Of a DNA stretch of 64,000 nt, positions 53,174 through 61,892 are shown in pieces. A program made the translations under genes and the position numbers. The stretch is taken from NCBI RefSeq assembly GCF_900157365.1, contig NZ_FUEZ01000004.1, positions 2,529,066-2,593,065 on the forward strand, in the 5' to 3' direction. How positions within the stretch are numbered: the stretch's first letter is position 1; each line of letters starts with the position of its first letter. This stretch comes from Mycobacterium numidiamassiliense. Its GTDB lineage: Bacteria; Actinomycetota; Actinomycetes; Mycobacteriales; Mycobacteriaceae. The notes below the pieces were generated by a model. The model did not search any database and was not told where the DNA came from. It saw only the letters and a list, made by a program, of their open reading frames with translations.

Positions 53174-53256
53174 CACGCCGTCGGCCCGAATACCGGCGGA
53201 AACCGCCGCGCGGCTGGGCCCTGCGGGCAGGCCCCAAGGCTGCGGCGCGGGCCCGG

Positions 53257-53580
53257 TCACGTCGATGACGTCGGTGCGGACAATGTCGCTGGCTCAATAC
53301 ATTTCGGTAAGAAGAGGATGCGGGCCAGATCTGTGTCGGTCAGCGACGCTTCACCGGCGGCCTCGATTTGGGCTTCTAACGACTGTATCTGCCGGGAGAA
53401 GTGGACCTCGTCTAGAAAGCCGAGCGCTTTGATCGGAATGGGTCTGGCAGCGACAGCTATGTTGTTTGTAAAGTAACCGCGGTTCCTGATTTGGTCCAGT
53501 CGCCGGTGAACTGCTGCGCACTGAACTGTGCGTGTTCGCAGGCGCGGTCGACTCCCGTCGAGACGGCGGTCGAGAATGTC
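53257..53580 (-). other. Open minus-strand frame without a start codon (possible gene remnant)
   Basis: About 107 codons remain open between two stops. The translation has a natural composition: VHRRLDQIRNRGYFTNNIAV, then IKALGFLDEVHFSRQIQSLE. There is no ATG, and GTG options lie late. It may be the remains of a gene whose 5' end was lost. I do not recognise the family. Confidence 0.3.
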
Positions 53581-54217
53581 TCAGCTGGTTGAACGGGTGA
53601 AACCGTCGATGCGGCGAGCGCTGACGAGGCGTTCGGTGCGGGATGATTTAGAGTCTTGGTCTTGTGCGACGCTTTCCAGGAGTGCGTGCACTGCAGTGCG
53701 GGGGCCCACGCGAGTTTCGGTCGGCCGACGAGTTGCGTGGGGTTGGCCGTGAGCTGCGCCGGTTAGAGGAAGGCGCACAACACATTCCAGGTGGACCAGC
53801 AGTGCGCACGCCGCATCGACCCCCGCCCGGATCTGCGCTCCCGCGGCGCTGGCAGCCCAAAGCTTGGTGGTATGCCGCCACGGCCGACGCCGTAGGGCAG
53901 GACCAAGTTGACCCGCGACGAGACATGTGTCCGATGAACGGACTGAAGTCTAGGTTCCTGCGGCTGGACGCGTGACTCTGCGAGCACACGAACCGTGTCT
54001 CTGGCGCTGACGTGAGAACGGAGGGGTCCGGCCGGACTAGTTGTTCGAGCTATCGGCCTCGGCTTGCCTGCTCGACAACGCGAAGGGCCCGCGCTATGGC
54101 TGCCCGAGTGATCATTGCGCTTACACGAGCCTCGTTGGAGAATCCACTCAAGACCAAATTTGCGGGAGATTGACACAAGTCGGAAACCGATCGCTCCAAC
54201 GACGTAAGCAGGTGAGC
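53581..54217. other. Intergenic region, no gene supported
   Basis: About 640 bases before the pore-former candidate. Open frames overlap on both strands without motifs. The last 120 bases are AT-richer and probably hold the promoter of the next operon. Confidence 0.4.
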
Positions 54218-55027
54218 ATGGCCGAGCTCGTAGACCTTTACTCCAAGGGGATCAAACGAGAACTAAAGAACTACTGGGCTGCCTGGCTGCCGAGTACTCG
54301 ATGGTCTGTCGGTGACGTCGGCACACTTAATGGGTACGTATTTGAGAAGGTGGGCACACTCACTGAACTTGGGATGAAGTATTACGCAGAATCGGACGAC
54401 AACGCTAGCCCGCTTGACATCTCGTCTGGTTCCAATGTCGCGCTTTCTTTTAAGAGTTCGGGCGAGACGAATGCCGCTTTTAGCTACGTCGCCGAAGCCG
54501 ATGCCGGGTTGAAAATTGATTTCGGCTCTAAGGGCGCCTTCGTCATACAGGCTCCCGAGACGTTCGAGTCGGCGCTGGCCGATAGGCCGAACCTCCAGTT
54601 TCAGATCCGCCGAGCGTACGCCGAACGTCGTTGGGAGAAGGACTGGTTGGTGGTGACGCGTCTGATCAAGGCGCCCAGCGCAACCGTACTGATCTCGAAA
54701 TCAGTCGATGCATCGCTGGAGCTGAGCGCGAAAGCCAATTTGTCCGGAGTGGTAGCTGCGCTGGGCTCCGCGAAAGCCGGTCTTGCGGTTAAATACCAGA
54801 AAGGCGACACGATAAGCATCATCGGCGGCCAAAACATTACACCGCTATTTCAGTTAAGCCGGCTTAAAACTGCTATTTTCGATGAACCTAAGTTGTTGAT
54901 CAAGTCAGCGCGCGCAAGTGATCCGTCCATATTCAGACTGAATCCAGACCTGGCGAGAGATGATGACACTGTTCGAGATTCACTAGTCTTCGAGACCTTG
55001 AGCGACGATGAGCTATTAGAGAAATAA
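54218..55027 (+). CDS. Beta-rich protein, possible gasdermin-like pore-former
   Basis: A 269-residue protein from the ATG at 54218 (MAELVDLYSKGIKRELKNYW). A short N-terminal helix is followed by alternating strands: FEKVGTLTELGMKYYAE, the Ser/Gly-rich SGSNVALSFKSSGETNAAFS, WLVVTRLIKAPSATVLISKS, and GDTISIIGGQNITPLFQLSR. The order of a first amphipathic helix, paired long strands and a late aliphatic strand reminds me of gasdermin pore domains. But it lacks the N-terminal cysteine of known bacterial gasdermins. The next gene, 10 bases away, is an HExxH protease. Known bacterial gasdermins are released by a neighbouring protease, which makes the pairing notable. The family assignment is a hypothesis. 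Confidence 0.4.
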   Translation: MAELVDLYSKGIKRELKNYWAAWLPSTRWSVGDVGTLNGYVFEKVGTLTELGMKYYAESDDNASPLDISSGSNVALSFKSSGETNAAFSYVAEADAGLKIDFGSKGAFVIQAPETFESALADRPNLQFQIRRAYAERRWEKDWLVVTRLIKAPSATVLISKSVDASLELSAKANLSGVVAALGSAKAGLAVKYQKGDTISIIGGQNITPLFQLSRLKTAIFDEPKLLIKSARASDPSIFRLNPDLARDDDTVRDSLVFETLSDDELLEK

Positions 55028-55037
55028 TAATTCGGCC

Positions 55038-56195
55038 ATGAATGAGCTACTGCGGGTGGAGTACGAGAAGTATCTCGCCGAACATGGACTGAAACCGAGG
55101 GAGCTTCCGCCGGCGGAAGAACGAGAAGCGGGACTTCGTGAGATTTTTCGCATAAAATACGAAGCCGCGAAAGAGCAGGGCGATCCCACAGCTGAAGACC
55201 TTCGAGATTATTACAACGCGAACTTCGAACGCATCCTCAACGAGACTCAACACCCTGCGGTCGCCCTGATTGAAAAGGCCGCGGCCGATGTGGAGGCGAC
55301 TATCCGATCGCTACCCGCGTTCGCCGAGAGATTTCACGACGATGTGTTCGTCGGTGAATTTCCGACCGGATCGTTTGCTTGTCAGACAGTCAAAGTCGAT
55401 GGCGGATTCCTGGTACTCGTTAATTCGGGCATGATGGTGATCCTGCAACAGGTTGTGGCGTTTCTGACGAGAGGAGACCCGGACAATCCTGACAGCGAGA
55501 AGACGCGCGAAGCGGCTGACGGTGTGGCCGCCGTCCTCGCCAGCTACGTCGAGCTAGGCGATCCATTTTATGGACCACTCCCAGTCAATGGCGGTCTCGA
55601 TGGCTTGCGCGACAGCCTCCTGTCAGGCGCAGCCGAGAGATTTGTAATTGCGCACGAATATGCACACATCCTCGCGCTCCACTTTTCCGACAGCGATCAC
55701 GACCGAACCGATATCGAGACCTCTGCTGGTGTGATCAGCGTGCTAAAGAAAAGTCATGAGCAGGAGTTCGAGGCAGATGACCTGGGATATAAGTTAATCC
55801 TTGGCGTCGAGGAATATGATCGGTTCGACTTCACTGTGATTGATGCTGGGCTAAAATCAGATGACTGGGATGCCTGGCTTGAGGGAGTCAGGCAAAAATC
55901 TGTAATTGCAGGACCATTTATTTTCCTAATTTTAGATCTCTTGCTGGAGAACCTGCAAGAACCCGCATTCATGCTCGACAGCGATTCAAAGTGGTCGGGT
56001 AGCCACCCCCCGAGTCTGGCTCGCATCGGCAAGTTGCTGGAGGCGTTTCCAGATGCCACTCCCATGCAGAAGGGGTTTATCAATTTCCCGTTTATGCTCT
56101 TCCCGTGGGTGGATTATGTTGGCGAGCAAATCGAATTATATACGACCCATAAATTGCGTTGGGAAGCTGCCGACACACCGGCGAAACCACGGTAG
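55038..56195 (+). CDS. HExxH zinc metalloprotease
   Basis: A 385-residue protein. The zinc site is ERFVIAHEYAHILALHFSDS with HEYAH, and a third ligand is likely in SHEQEFEADDLGYKL (E-x-E-A-D, the M48-like gluzincin pattern). There is no signal peptide. One hydrophobic stretch, FIFLILDLLLENL, lies about 90 residues after HEYAH and may be a helix near the membrane. The N-terminal 100 residues are helical and acidic. It follows the beta-rich protein by 10 bases, so they are co-transcribed and probably act together. What triggers it is unknown. Confidence 0.8.
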   Translation: MNELLRVEYEKYLAEHGLKPRELPPAEEREAGLREIFRIKYEAAKEQGDPTAEDLRDYYNANFERILNETQHPAVALIEKAAADVEATIRSLPAFAERFHDDVFVGEFPTGSFACQTVKVDGGFLVLVNSGMMVILQQVVAFLTRGDPDNPDSEKTREAADGVAAVLASYVELGDPFYGPLPVNGGLDGLRDSLLSGAAERFVIAHEYAHILALHFSDSDHDRTDIETSAGVISVLKKSHEQEFEADDLGYKLILGVEEYDRFDFTVIDAGLKSDDWDAWLEGVRQKSVIAGPFIFLILDLLLENLQEPAFMLDSDSKWSGSHPPSLARIGKLLEAFPDATPMQKGFINFPFMLFPWVDYVGEQIELYTTHKLRWEAADTPAKPR

Positions 56196-56322
56196 AGGTG
56201 ACATTGTCCGAATTCGTTGTTCCGTAACAACTCTCGATGCCATTGAGGGCCTCGATCCGCAAAGTGATGATGTCGGATACGACCAGTTTGTCGTGTCCCT
56301 CCGCTAGCCCGTGGCTGCGTAA

Positions 56323-56574
56323 TTCCCAGCGGAACCGCGCATCGCTGTGATCGGTGCCGAAGGCGCCGCACAGAGGATTGTCAAGCGGTTCCCCGATCCG
56401 ACCGCACCGGAGGTGCAGAAGATAAGAGCCGACTTCATCGAAGGGTACAACCGCAATATGGTGACCCCGTGGATCGCTGCCGAACGCGGTTACATCGACG
56501 CTGTGATCCAACCGCACGAGACGCGACTACTGCTGCGCAAATCGATGAAGCTGCTACGGGACAAACAAAGGTAG
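56323..56574 (+). pseudogene. Tail of an acyl-CoA carboxylase beta subunit
   Basis: The frame reads PRIAVIGAEGAAQRIVKRFP, then YNRNMVTPWIAAERGYIDAV, then a Leu/Arg-rich end. GAEGAA and the PWIAAERGYIDAVI stretch are typical of the C-terminal domain of acetyl/propionyl-CoA carboxylase beta chains (AccD-like). Full proteins are about 520 residues; here about 84 codons follow an in-frame TAA. So this is a fragment of a chromosomal-type gene inside the element. Confidence 0.75.
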
Positions 56575-57343
56575 GCCGTGTTTTGCGCGACCACGGCCAT
56601 ATCCCGATCTGACATGCAGTCGGACACCGGGCGAAGTTCGTTGTCCTGCAATGACTCTCAATGTGTTCCGACCACCGTCTTTGTCCGTCGAATCCTTACT
56701 GGCAAGTGCGCCGCGGAGCACGACGCCGTGGTGAGGGACTGCCGTCGTGGGTTGACGTCGCACTCAATTCGGCAGCACCTTCTGGATTGCCCTTCGTTGA
56801 GATACGAGATCGGTGCCGCCATTAGGTGGCTGTGCCCGTGGCAGGGCTGGCAGATTCAGGAACTGGCCCAGGCCGTCCAAGCACCTGAAGTTCGTGCAGT
56901 GAGAGCAGGTTACGCTGGGGCTGAATCCCTTTGCGGCGGTTTACGGCTCGGGATCGGCAGGTGCGGCCAACATTACACATCACGGGCTGAGGCGGGCGTT
57001 GGGCCTACCCCCGGCTGGTGTCCGGCTTGGCGCGACAAGCGGCCGGCCGATCTCACAATCGGATGGCGGCGGCCAAGGCGGGACTGACTGACCTACCGCT
57101 CTTCGCCAGCGGGAAAGGCTGCGGAGTTTGCGGCCAAGAAGAACGGTGAAGGCTATGACGCGACTGTGGTCCCGGCTACAGCGAACGTGGCTTAAGCAAC
57201 ACCTGGGATAGAGACCTAGCAGACTGCCGGGTCTCATGGGTGAGTAAACAGAATGCCTACCGAGCACAGCGTGGTCACACGTAAAGCTGGGTAGTGGCAG
57301 CAAATTGGATAGCCATATTCGCAAGCGTGAAAGGAAGGCAACC
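56575..57343. other. Intergenic region, no gene supported
   Basis: About 770 bases between the carboxylase tail and the lipoprotein. One long plus frame (56578-57087) has mixed composition and no motif. The region may hold further gene remains that I cannot identify. The promoter of the lipoprotein gene should be in the last 100 bases. Confidence 0.4.
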
Positions 57344-57952
57344 TTGACTATCAGAGGGATTGTCGCTGTCGCGGCGGTTACAGCCGCGCTAGCGGCGTGT
57401 GGGGGACAGACGCCAGCGCAGACGGCACCGACACACGCGGCTCCGGCATCAACTTCGGTGGCACCGCCACCGCCGCCGGTAGATCCGCTGAGATCTAAAT
57501 TGCTGGATTTTGACTACCCGGCGGGGTCCGCGCTCGTTTGGGTCGACCCCAAAAGGGCCGTGGATAACCACAATGGGCAGGTTCGGGTGGTAAAGACGAA
57601 CGCGGAATTTTGGACCATCCCGGGCACACCGGATGCGGCGCGGACCGCGCTGAAGAACATTCTTCCCAACGGATATTGCGGATCACCCGCAGGGTGTGAG
57701 CCGGGCGCAATTGACAACAAATACACCTTTTGCCGATCTGATTCACTAGCGCCGGATGATGATTGGCAGACGTGGTGGTGGTCAACAAATAACGATGACG
57801 TGGTGATGATGCAGACCTTTGGCGACAATGACGATCCGAATAAGACGGACGCCATGTTGGTGTTAGGCCAGTATTCCGGCGCGCATCACACGATTGAATT
57901 CTGCCTTGGTCCAGACGCCCCGACCCCGTTGCCGTATACACCTGGGCACTAG
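57344..57952 (+). CDS. Lipoprotein
   Basis: A 202-residue protein from the TTG at 57344, behind AAAGGAAGG. The signal peptide ends with LAACGG, a good lipobox. A Pro/Ala-rich linker (VAPPPPPVDPLRSKL) leads to a folded domain with Cys in NGYCGSPAGCEPG, FCRSDS and EFCLGP. This domain resembles the C-terminal part of the DUF2510 protein at 46968-47738. The protein is expected on the outer face of the membrane; its function is unknown. Confidence 0.8.
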   Translation: MTIRGIVAVAAVTAALAACGGQTPAQTAPTHAAPASTSVAPPPPPVDPLRSKLLDFDYPAGSALVWVDPKRAVDNHNGQVRVVKTNAEFWTIPGTPDAARTALKNILPNGYCGSPAGCEPGAIDNKYTFCRSDSLAPDDDWQTWWWSTNNDDVVMMQTFGDNDDPNKTDAMLVLGQYSGAHHTIEFCLGPDAPTPLPYTPGH

Positions 57953-58153
57953 GGTCGGACCACCCAGCTAGGGAGGGGTCGCGCTGGCGCGATACTGGGA
58001 ATGAACTGGCACCTGCACGCCGGGACACCTTCAAGGATAACCACGATATCCAGGAAGAGCGGGTAATGCTTAGGGTGCTTGGAACGGACCAGCAAACCTC
58101 ATCTTCCGATCAGGGCTTCCCCTTGAGCACGAAAGCCGGATTCGCCGGCCCCA

Positions 58154-58738
58154 TCATCTCGGCATTGGTTCCGAGATGACCGTGCAGCACAGCGGCCCCC
58201 AGCTGACGCGAGCGCTGTAAGCGGTGTCGTCGTCGGATTGTTGTGACGCGCAGTAGCTGTTGATACCCGCGAAGATGACGACACACGCTGTCGCGAAAAG
58301 CAAAATCCTGAACTCCCAGGCCCGTCGTGTTCGTAGTTCGAGGCCCCGTGCGATCGCTTGTTGGTAGTGCCGTGCCAGGTCGCGGCGCAGCTCCATCGAT
58401 GCCGGAGGGGGCGATTTCCGCAAGCTGTCCTCGAGGACGTGATAAATGTCGTCCCGCCACCGTCTCGGCCAATAAATTCTGACAGCAACACCGACACCGA
58501 CGGCGTAGCTAACGAGCGAGAGGAGGAAGAACAGGCCCTTCGGACTGTCGGAGAAACCAAAAAAGGTCGCGGCGCCGGTGCCTAGTGCGAGCACAGCAGT
58601 GGTGTTCGTGCGATACCGAATCAGAAGCTGGTCCAGGACGTCGACAGCCGCTTTTGACTCGTCGTACAAGATCTCGATCGAGCTCGGACCCGCCTTTAGT
58701 TCATCGTCTGATACCACGGGACCTCTTCTGGACTCCAT
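58154..58738 (-). CDS. Small membrane protein, effector-like layout
   Basis: A 194-residue protein from the ATG at 58738. A soluble helical N-terminus (YDESKAAVDVLDQLLIRYRT) precedes two close TM segments (NTTAVLALGTGAATFFGF and LFFLLSLVSYAVGVGVAVRI), a cytosolic loop, and a third TM segment (EFRILLFATACVVIFAGINS). This layout is like SLATT or Pycsar-type TM effectors but no signature is decisive. There is no sensor gene beside it. The last about 20 residues are not TM and look variable. Confidence 0.55.
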   Translation of the reverse strand: MESRRGPVVSDDELKAGPSSIEILYDESKAAVDVLDQLLIRYRTNTTAVLALGTGAATFFGFSDSPKGLFFLLSLVSYAVGVGVAVRIYWPRRWRDDIYHVLEDSLRKSPPPASMELRRDLARHYQQAIARGLELRTRRAWEFRILLFATACVVIFAGINSYCASQQSDDDTAYSARVSWGPLCCTVISEPMPR

Positions 58739-58892
58739 GTTGCGTGCGACCGTATCCCGAGACCAGCGCCCTTCCCGAGTCGCCACGCCGAGGGGTAACC
58801 GTTGCGGTGGCCCCCAGCGGGCGGGGGAGGACGTCTAGCTAGTCGCGATGGACCGATACCGCACCACTCTGCCATAGCCGTACTCGGCCTCG

Positions 58893-59110
58893 ATGACTTG
58901 GCCAGGGCGTGGTACCTCGCAGACGCCCGTGGCGGTCACCGACAAGACCAAGTACACAAGCAGGCTGTAGCGAGCGCTCAAGCGATTACGACTGGCAAAT
59001 GCCTTACGGCACGCGGAACTAAGGACAGTAACGGAACGCTGCAAGCCACGACGATCATCCTGCGGCCGGCGAACAACGGCAAATGCCCAGGTGAAGCTAA
59101 CCGCCAAGCC
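58893..59110 (+). pseudogene. Frameshifted fragment of a secreted DUF5666-like protein
   Basis: One frame reads GTSQTPVAVTDKTKYT up to a TAG at 58964-58966. The next frame continues QAVASAQAITTGKCLTARGT, then LQATTIILRPANNGKCPG. The two parts fit together as one beta-repeat secreted domain of a type common in mycobacteria, if one base is missing near 58960. No signal peptide is attached. It is a remnant. Confidence 0.5.
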
Positions 59111-59427
59111 ACGGCGGGTGAGCCCCGAAACCGGTTAGACGGTGAAGCTGAGAGCGCACCGGGTTTCGCGCCCAACGTCAGGGCGCCAGCCTTCCGACCG
59201 ACGGCGATCAGCACGACCCAGTGTATTGGGACGCGCGAATGGGGTGATGGCGGGCCGACCGCCGATCACTGGCCGCCGGCCCGGCACGGCAAGCTCAAGG
59301 CTTGGACGTAGCACTCGAATTACTAATTAAAGATTGGATCGTGCGTTAGCCTGGGTCGATCCGCGCGGATACGGCCAGCAGCTAAACGGCGGCATGAAAT
59401 CCCAACTCCGACAACCGCTTAATACGC

Positions 59428-59513
59428 TACGTCACGTGACAGTTCGGTGGCATGAAACCTGCTGTGCGGCACTATTTCCAGTTATTTCATGGATAATCGT
59501 CATTATCCATGAA
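59428..59513 (+). repeat. Inverted repeat copy B (about 86 bp)
   Basis: It begins TACGTCACGTGAC, contains CCTGCTGTGC, and ends with a hairpin of 12-base arms, TTCATGGATAAT and ATTATCCATGAA, with loop CGTC. It is the plus-strand counterpart of 49888-49966, which has a shorter hairpin. The surrounding 450 bases up to the zeta toxin hold no gene that I can support. Confidence 0.75.
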
Positions 59514-59565
59514 TAGATGATTCGGCACCTTCATCACAGACGTAGTGAAGGGCCGTTGGCCGTTG

Positions 59566-60516
59566 TCAGGACCTGTAGACGCGACTTCGTCCAACGCCTG
59601 TCCCGATTGCGGTTGGGTTTGTGAGTATCGCCCCACTTTTGATGCACACTGCGCCTAGGGGGGCGCCTTGCGATGGGTCGATGTCGCCGTCGGGTCTGAG
59701 CCAGGCCCGGTATTCCTTACCGGTCGACGTGCGACTGACAATGAGAAGGTCGGTTTCGATGCGCGCACGGTTGGCGTCGCTACGGAGCTTGCGGGCATTG
59801 ACAGCGCATTTTGAGACGCGGCGCTGCCGAGTGTAAAAGCCTTCGAGGGCGGCTTGCGCGATAAATCGGCCGCCGAGCTCAACGTCATCCACGATTCGTC
59901 CTGCTTCTCGCGCGGCCCACCAGCGGTGTTTGGACTGCTCGACAGCAAGCGTGAAGGGAACCTCGACGTCGACGATCGTCAGTCGCTCGTAATCATCGGA
60001 GGCCAAGTCGGTCACATAGCTGTCAATAAGCGGCGTCCAGGACAGAGTTCCCTCCATGACAAAGTTCTCCCCCCGGCGCAGGGACACTGCACGGACACGG
60101 TTCGCGGCTTCGGTGGAGGCATCATGCACCCATAACGCCAGTTCGCTGGGATGGACGGGCTTGCCATCTGCGAGAACGTGGTTGTGCCGGATATCGAGTA
60201 GCCCGGCGCGGTCCAATCGCATCAGTATGAGGTCTTTGATGCCGTCTGGGTCAATGCGACGGTGATCGGTGGCCAACATGTCGATCGCGACCGACTTGCC
60301 CGCACCGGGCACGCCGGCGGTAATGATCGCGGCGCGACCGTGTGCCGGCGCATCGGGGCATTTGCCTCGGTACTCGTACGCGATCTCGTCGATCAGCTGA
60401 TCGCTGAGATAACGCTCTACTGAGCCTGGAACAGCGAACTGCCCCCCTTGGTGAAGGGCAGTCAGCTGAGAATGGACCCTATTGCGCAGTCGGCGGTTGG
60501 ACTGCGGAGCTGACAC
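59566..60516 (-). CDS. Zeta toxin-family kinase
   Basis: A 316-residue P-loop kinase. Walker A is ITAGVPGAGKSVAID at residues 65-79; the conserved aspartate follows in RRIDPDGIKD, and GENFVMEGTLSW matches the zeta substrate-site region. The C-terminal part is an extension with RARIETDLLIVSRTSTGKEY. Zeta toxins phosphorylate UDP-N-acetylglucosamine and block cell-wall synthesis. The start GTG at 60516 lies inside the antitoxin gene (overlap of 38 bases), so the pair is coupled. It would act as an addiction module near the element end. Confidence 0.88.
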   Translation of the reverse strand: MSAPQSNRRLRNRVHSQLTALHQGGQFAVPGSVERYLSDQLIDEIAYEYRGKCPDAPAHGRAAIITAGVPGAGKSVAIDMLATDHRRIDPDGIKDLILMRLDRAGLLDIRHNHVLADGKPVHPSELALWVHDASTEAANRVRAVSLRRGENFVMEGTLSWTPLIDSYVTDLASDDYERLTIVDVEVPFTLAVEQSKHRWWAAREAGRIVDDVELGGRFIAQAALEGFYTRQRRVSKCAVNARKLRSDANRARIETDLLIVSRTSTGKEYRAWLRPDGDIDPSQGAPLGAVCIKSGAILTNPTAIGTGVGRSRVYRS

Positions 60517-60943
60517 TCTCGTATTCCTCGTCGCTGAGTAGTCCGAGTTGATGGGCAGTGCTCACCTGGGTCCAGGTCCCAGGTACGGATCCCTCGTGGG
60601 GATAGGGCGCGAACTGGGTGAAGGTGTAGTCGAGGCCGCGAAGCTGTTTCAGCAGCTTGCCTCGGGGGGTCCCGTCGACTGTGGCGCGCAGGATGATTTC
60701 CTCGGGGCTCGGTGCGTCTCCGAGCGCGTTGGCTCCGCGCAGCAGCCGACCTACTCGCGGCTGCGTGGTAGACAAAACGTCAGCGATTTCTCGTTGGTTC
60801 ATACCTGACCGCTTAAGGTGCCTTGCAGCGCGCATGTCATCGATGCGCAGCAAGCGTTCGTGTGCCCGGCGAACCTGCGCTTCGTGGGCGATGGCTTCAA
60901 CTGTGTGTTCGACTTCAACAGTGCGTTCGATCGTTGTAGGCAT
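60479..60943 (-). CDS. HTH antitoxin of the zeta pair
   Basis: A 154-residue protein. The centre carries a helix-turn-helix (MNQREIADVLSTTQPRVGRL). The C-terminal part has PSPEEIILRATVDGTPRGKL and acidic segments that could wrap the toxin. The N-terminus is a charged coiled-coil-like stretch. It precedes the toxin with a 38-base overlap. A palindrome 11 bases before its ATG suggests autoregulation. Confidence 0.8.
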   Translation of the reverse strand: MPTTIERTVEVEHTVEAIAHEAQVRRAHERLLRIDDMRAARHLKRSGMNQREIADVLSTTQPRVGRLLRGANALGDAPSPEEIILRATVDGTPRGKLLKQLRGLDYTFTQFAPYPHEGSVPGTWTQVSTAHQLGLLSDEEYESVSSAVQPPTAQ

Positions 60944-60954
60944 AATTCCTCCGT

Positions 60955-60973
60955 CTGATACAGAGCGTATCAG
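60955..60973. promoter_or_regulatory. Palindrome upstream of the antitoxin (candidate operator)
   Basis: Arms CTGATAC and GTATCAG are perfect, with the 5-base spacer AGAGC. A third half-site GTATCA occurs at 60989-60994. The position just before the antitoxin start fits binding by the HTH antitoxin. Confidence 0.6.
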
Positions 60974-61158
60974 CTTTTGAAACGTTGCGTATCACGGACC
61001 GAGATGCTGACCAACGGGCCGATCCCCGGCAGCCGCACTCCACGGTTGTGAGACGGTTGTGAGACGGCTAGCCGTGTTCGTTCAGGCTCTGCCGAACTTC
61101 GACCAGCAACAGCTACCAGGTGGACGGGTACGTGCGAACAGAGACGCTTCGGCCTTAT

Positions 61159-61668
61159 CTACCAGCGTTGCGTCGCGGGGCTGGCCCACTTGCTCCGGGT
61201 CGGCTCGACCACCTTTCGAGCGCCACCGTGATTCATACGCCAGCGGGCGACCGCGAGGCTGACGTCGAATAGATCAGCTGCCTGCTGGTCGGTCGGGTTC
61301 GCTCGGGCGAGACGGAACGCGCCATCGTAGGGAATGAGCATCTCGCCGGAGAGCCAGTCGGCTTCGTCCTCCTGCTGACCGCCAAGGCCACACTTTCGCT
61401 CATCGGGGTCGCCACTGGGGCAATGACAGGTCTCGACCAGATTGCCGAACAGCTGCGCAAATGGAGCTGCCAGGAAGACTGAGCGCTCGGCCGGATCGTC
61501 GAACGACGACGCGGGCCCGACGACAATTTTCACGACAACCGTGACGACAATTGCACCGTCAACCACCACGCCTACACTGCCGAAACGGGAGCATCGTGTC
61601 TGTTCACGGTTCCTGCCTAGTCCTGGCAGTTGTGGTGGACAACGCCTGAGCTGTCGCGCAACGACCAA
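61159..61668 (-). pseudogene. Degenerate ImmA/IrrE-like protein
   Basis: The C-terminal 80 residues match ImmA/IrrE-type proteins: CGLGGQQEDEADWLSGEMLI followed by DQQAADLFDVSLAVARWRMN. The zinc HExxH that should precede this part is absent; the segment there reads SVFLAAPFAQLFGNLVETC. No convincing start exists in the Val-rich N-terminal stretch. It is therefore probably an inactive remnant. It is the last gene-like feature before the right attachment site. Confidence 0.6.
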
Positions 61669-61765
61669 GTCGGGTTACTGGCGGGGCGACGGTATGTCTT
61701 GCTGGCGGGCCCCCAGCTCGTCTTTTATTCGTCGTTTATGGTCGAGAAAGTACGAGAATCAACGG

Positions 61766-61892
61766 GAACCATGAGCGTCTAATGGGAATGTAATCGCTTG
61801 GCGGACAGGCAGATAAGGGATTCATTGGCATGCGACGTGGACGGTGGGGCGCTAATCCGTTGGTCGCGGGTTCGAGCCCCGCCCGCCCCACA
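61766..61892 (+). repeat. attR: element right end plus duplicated tRNA tail
   Basis: Bases 61853-61891 are identical to the 39-base core at 16001-16039. The preceding about 86 bases are element-end sequence, also found decayed at 12787-12874. They likely contain the arm-type integrase sites. The remaining intergenic bases up to 62307 show no supported gene. Confidence 0.9.

Larger units (their letters stand above)
16001..61891 (+). mobile_element. Integrative mobilizable element, about 46 kb, in the tRNA gene
   Basis: The ends are the 39-base identical repeats at 16001 and 61853. The content is tyrosine recombinase and excisionase at the left end, defence-type genes, a MobF relaxase with candidate oriT, and many cargo genes with lower and uneven GC compared with the flanks. 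No type IV secretion, TcpA/FtsK-like coupling protein or replication initiator was seen, so transfer would need a helper system. A zeta toxin-antitoxin pair near the right end would stabilise it. Confidence 0.88.

Noticed and set aside
53081..53476. 131-codon plus-strand frame after the hydrolase gene
   Set aside because: It begins inside the hydrolase gene, runs through the terminator hairpin and has no motif.
16001..61891. Prophage interpretation of the element
   Set aside because: No capsid, terminase, portal or tail genes are seen; a relaxase with candidate oriT is present, and the amidase gene alone does not make a phage.
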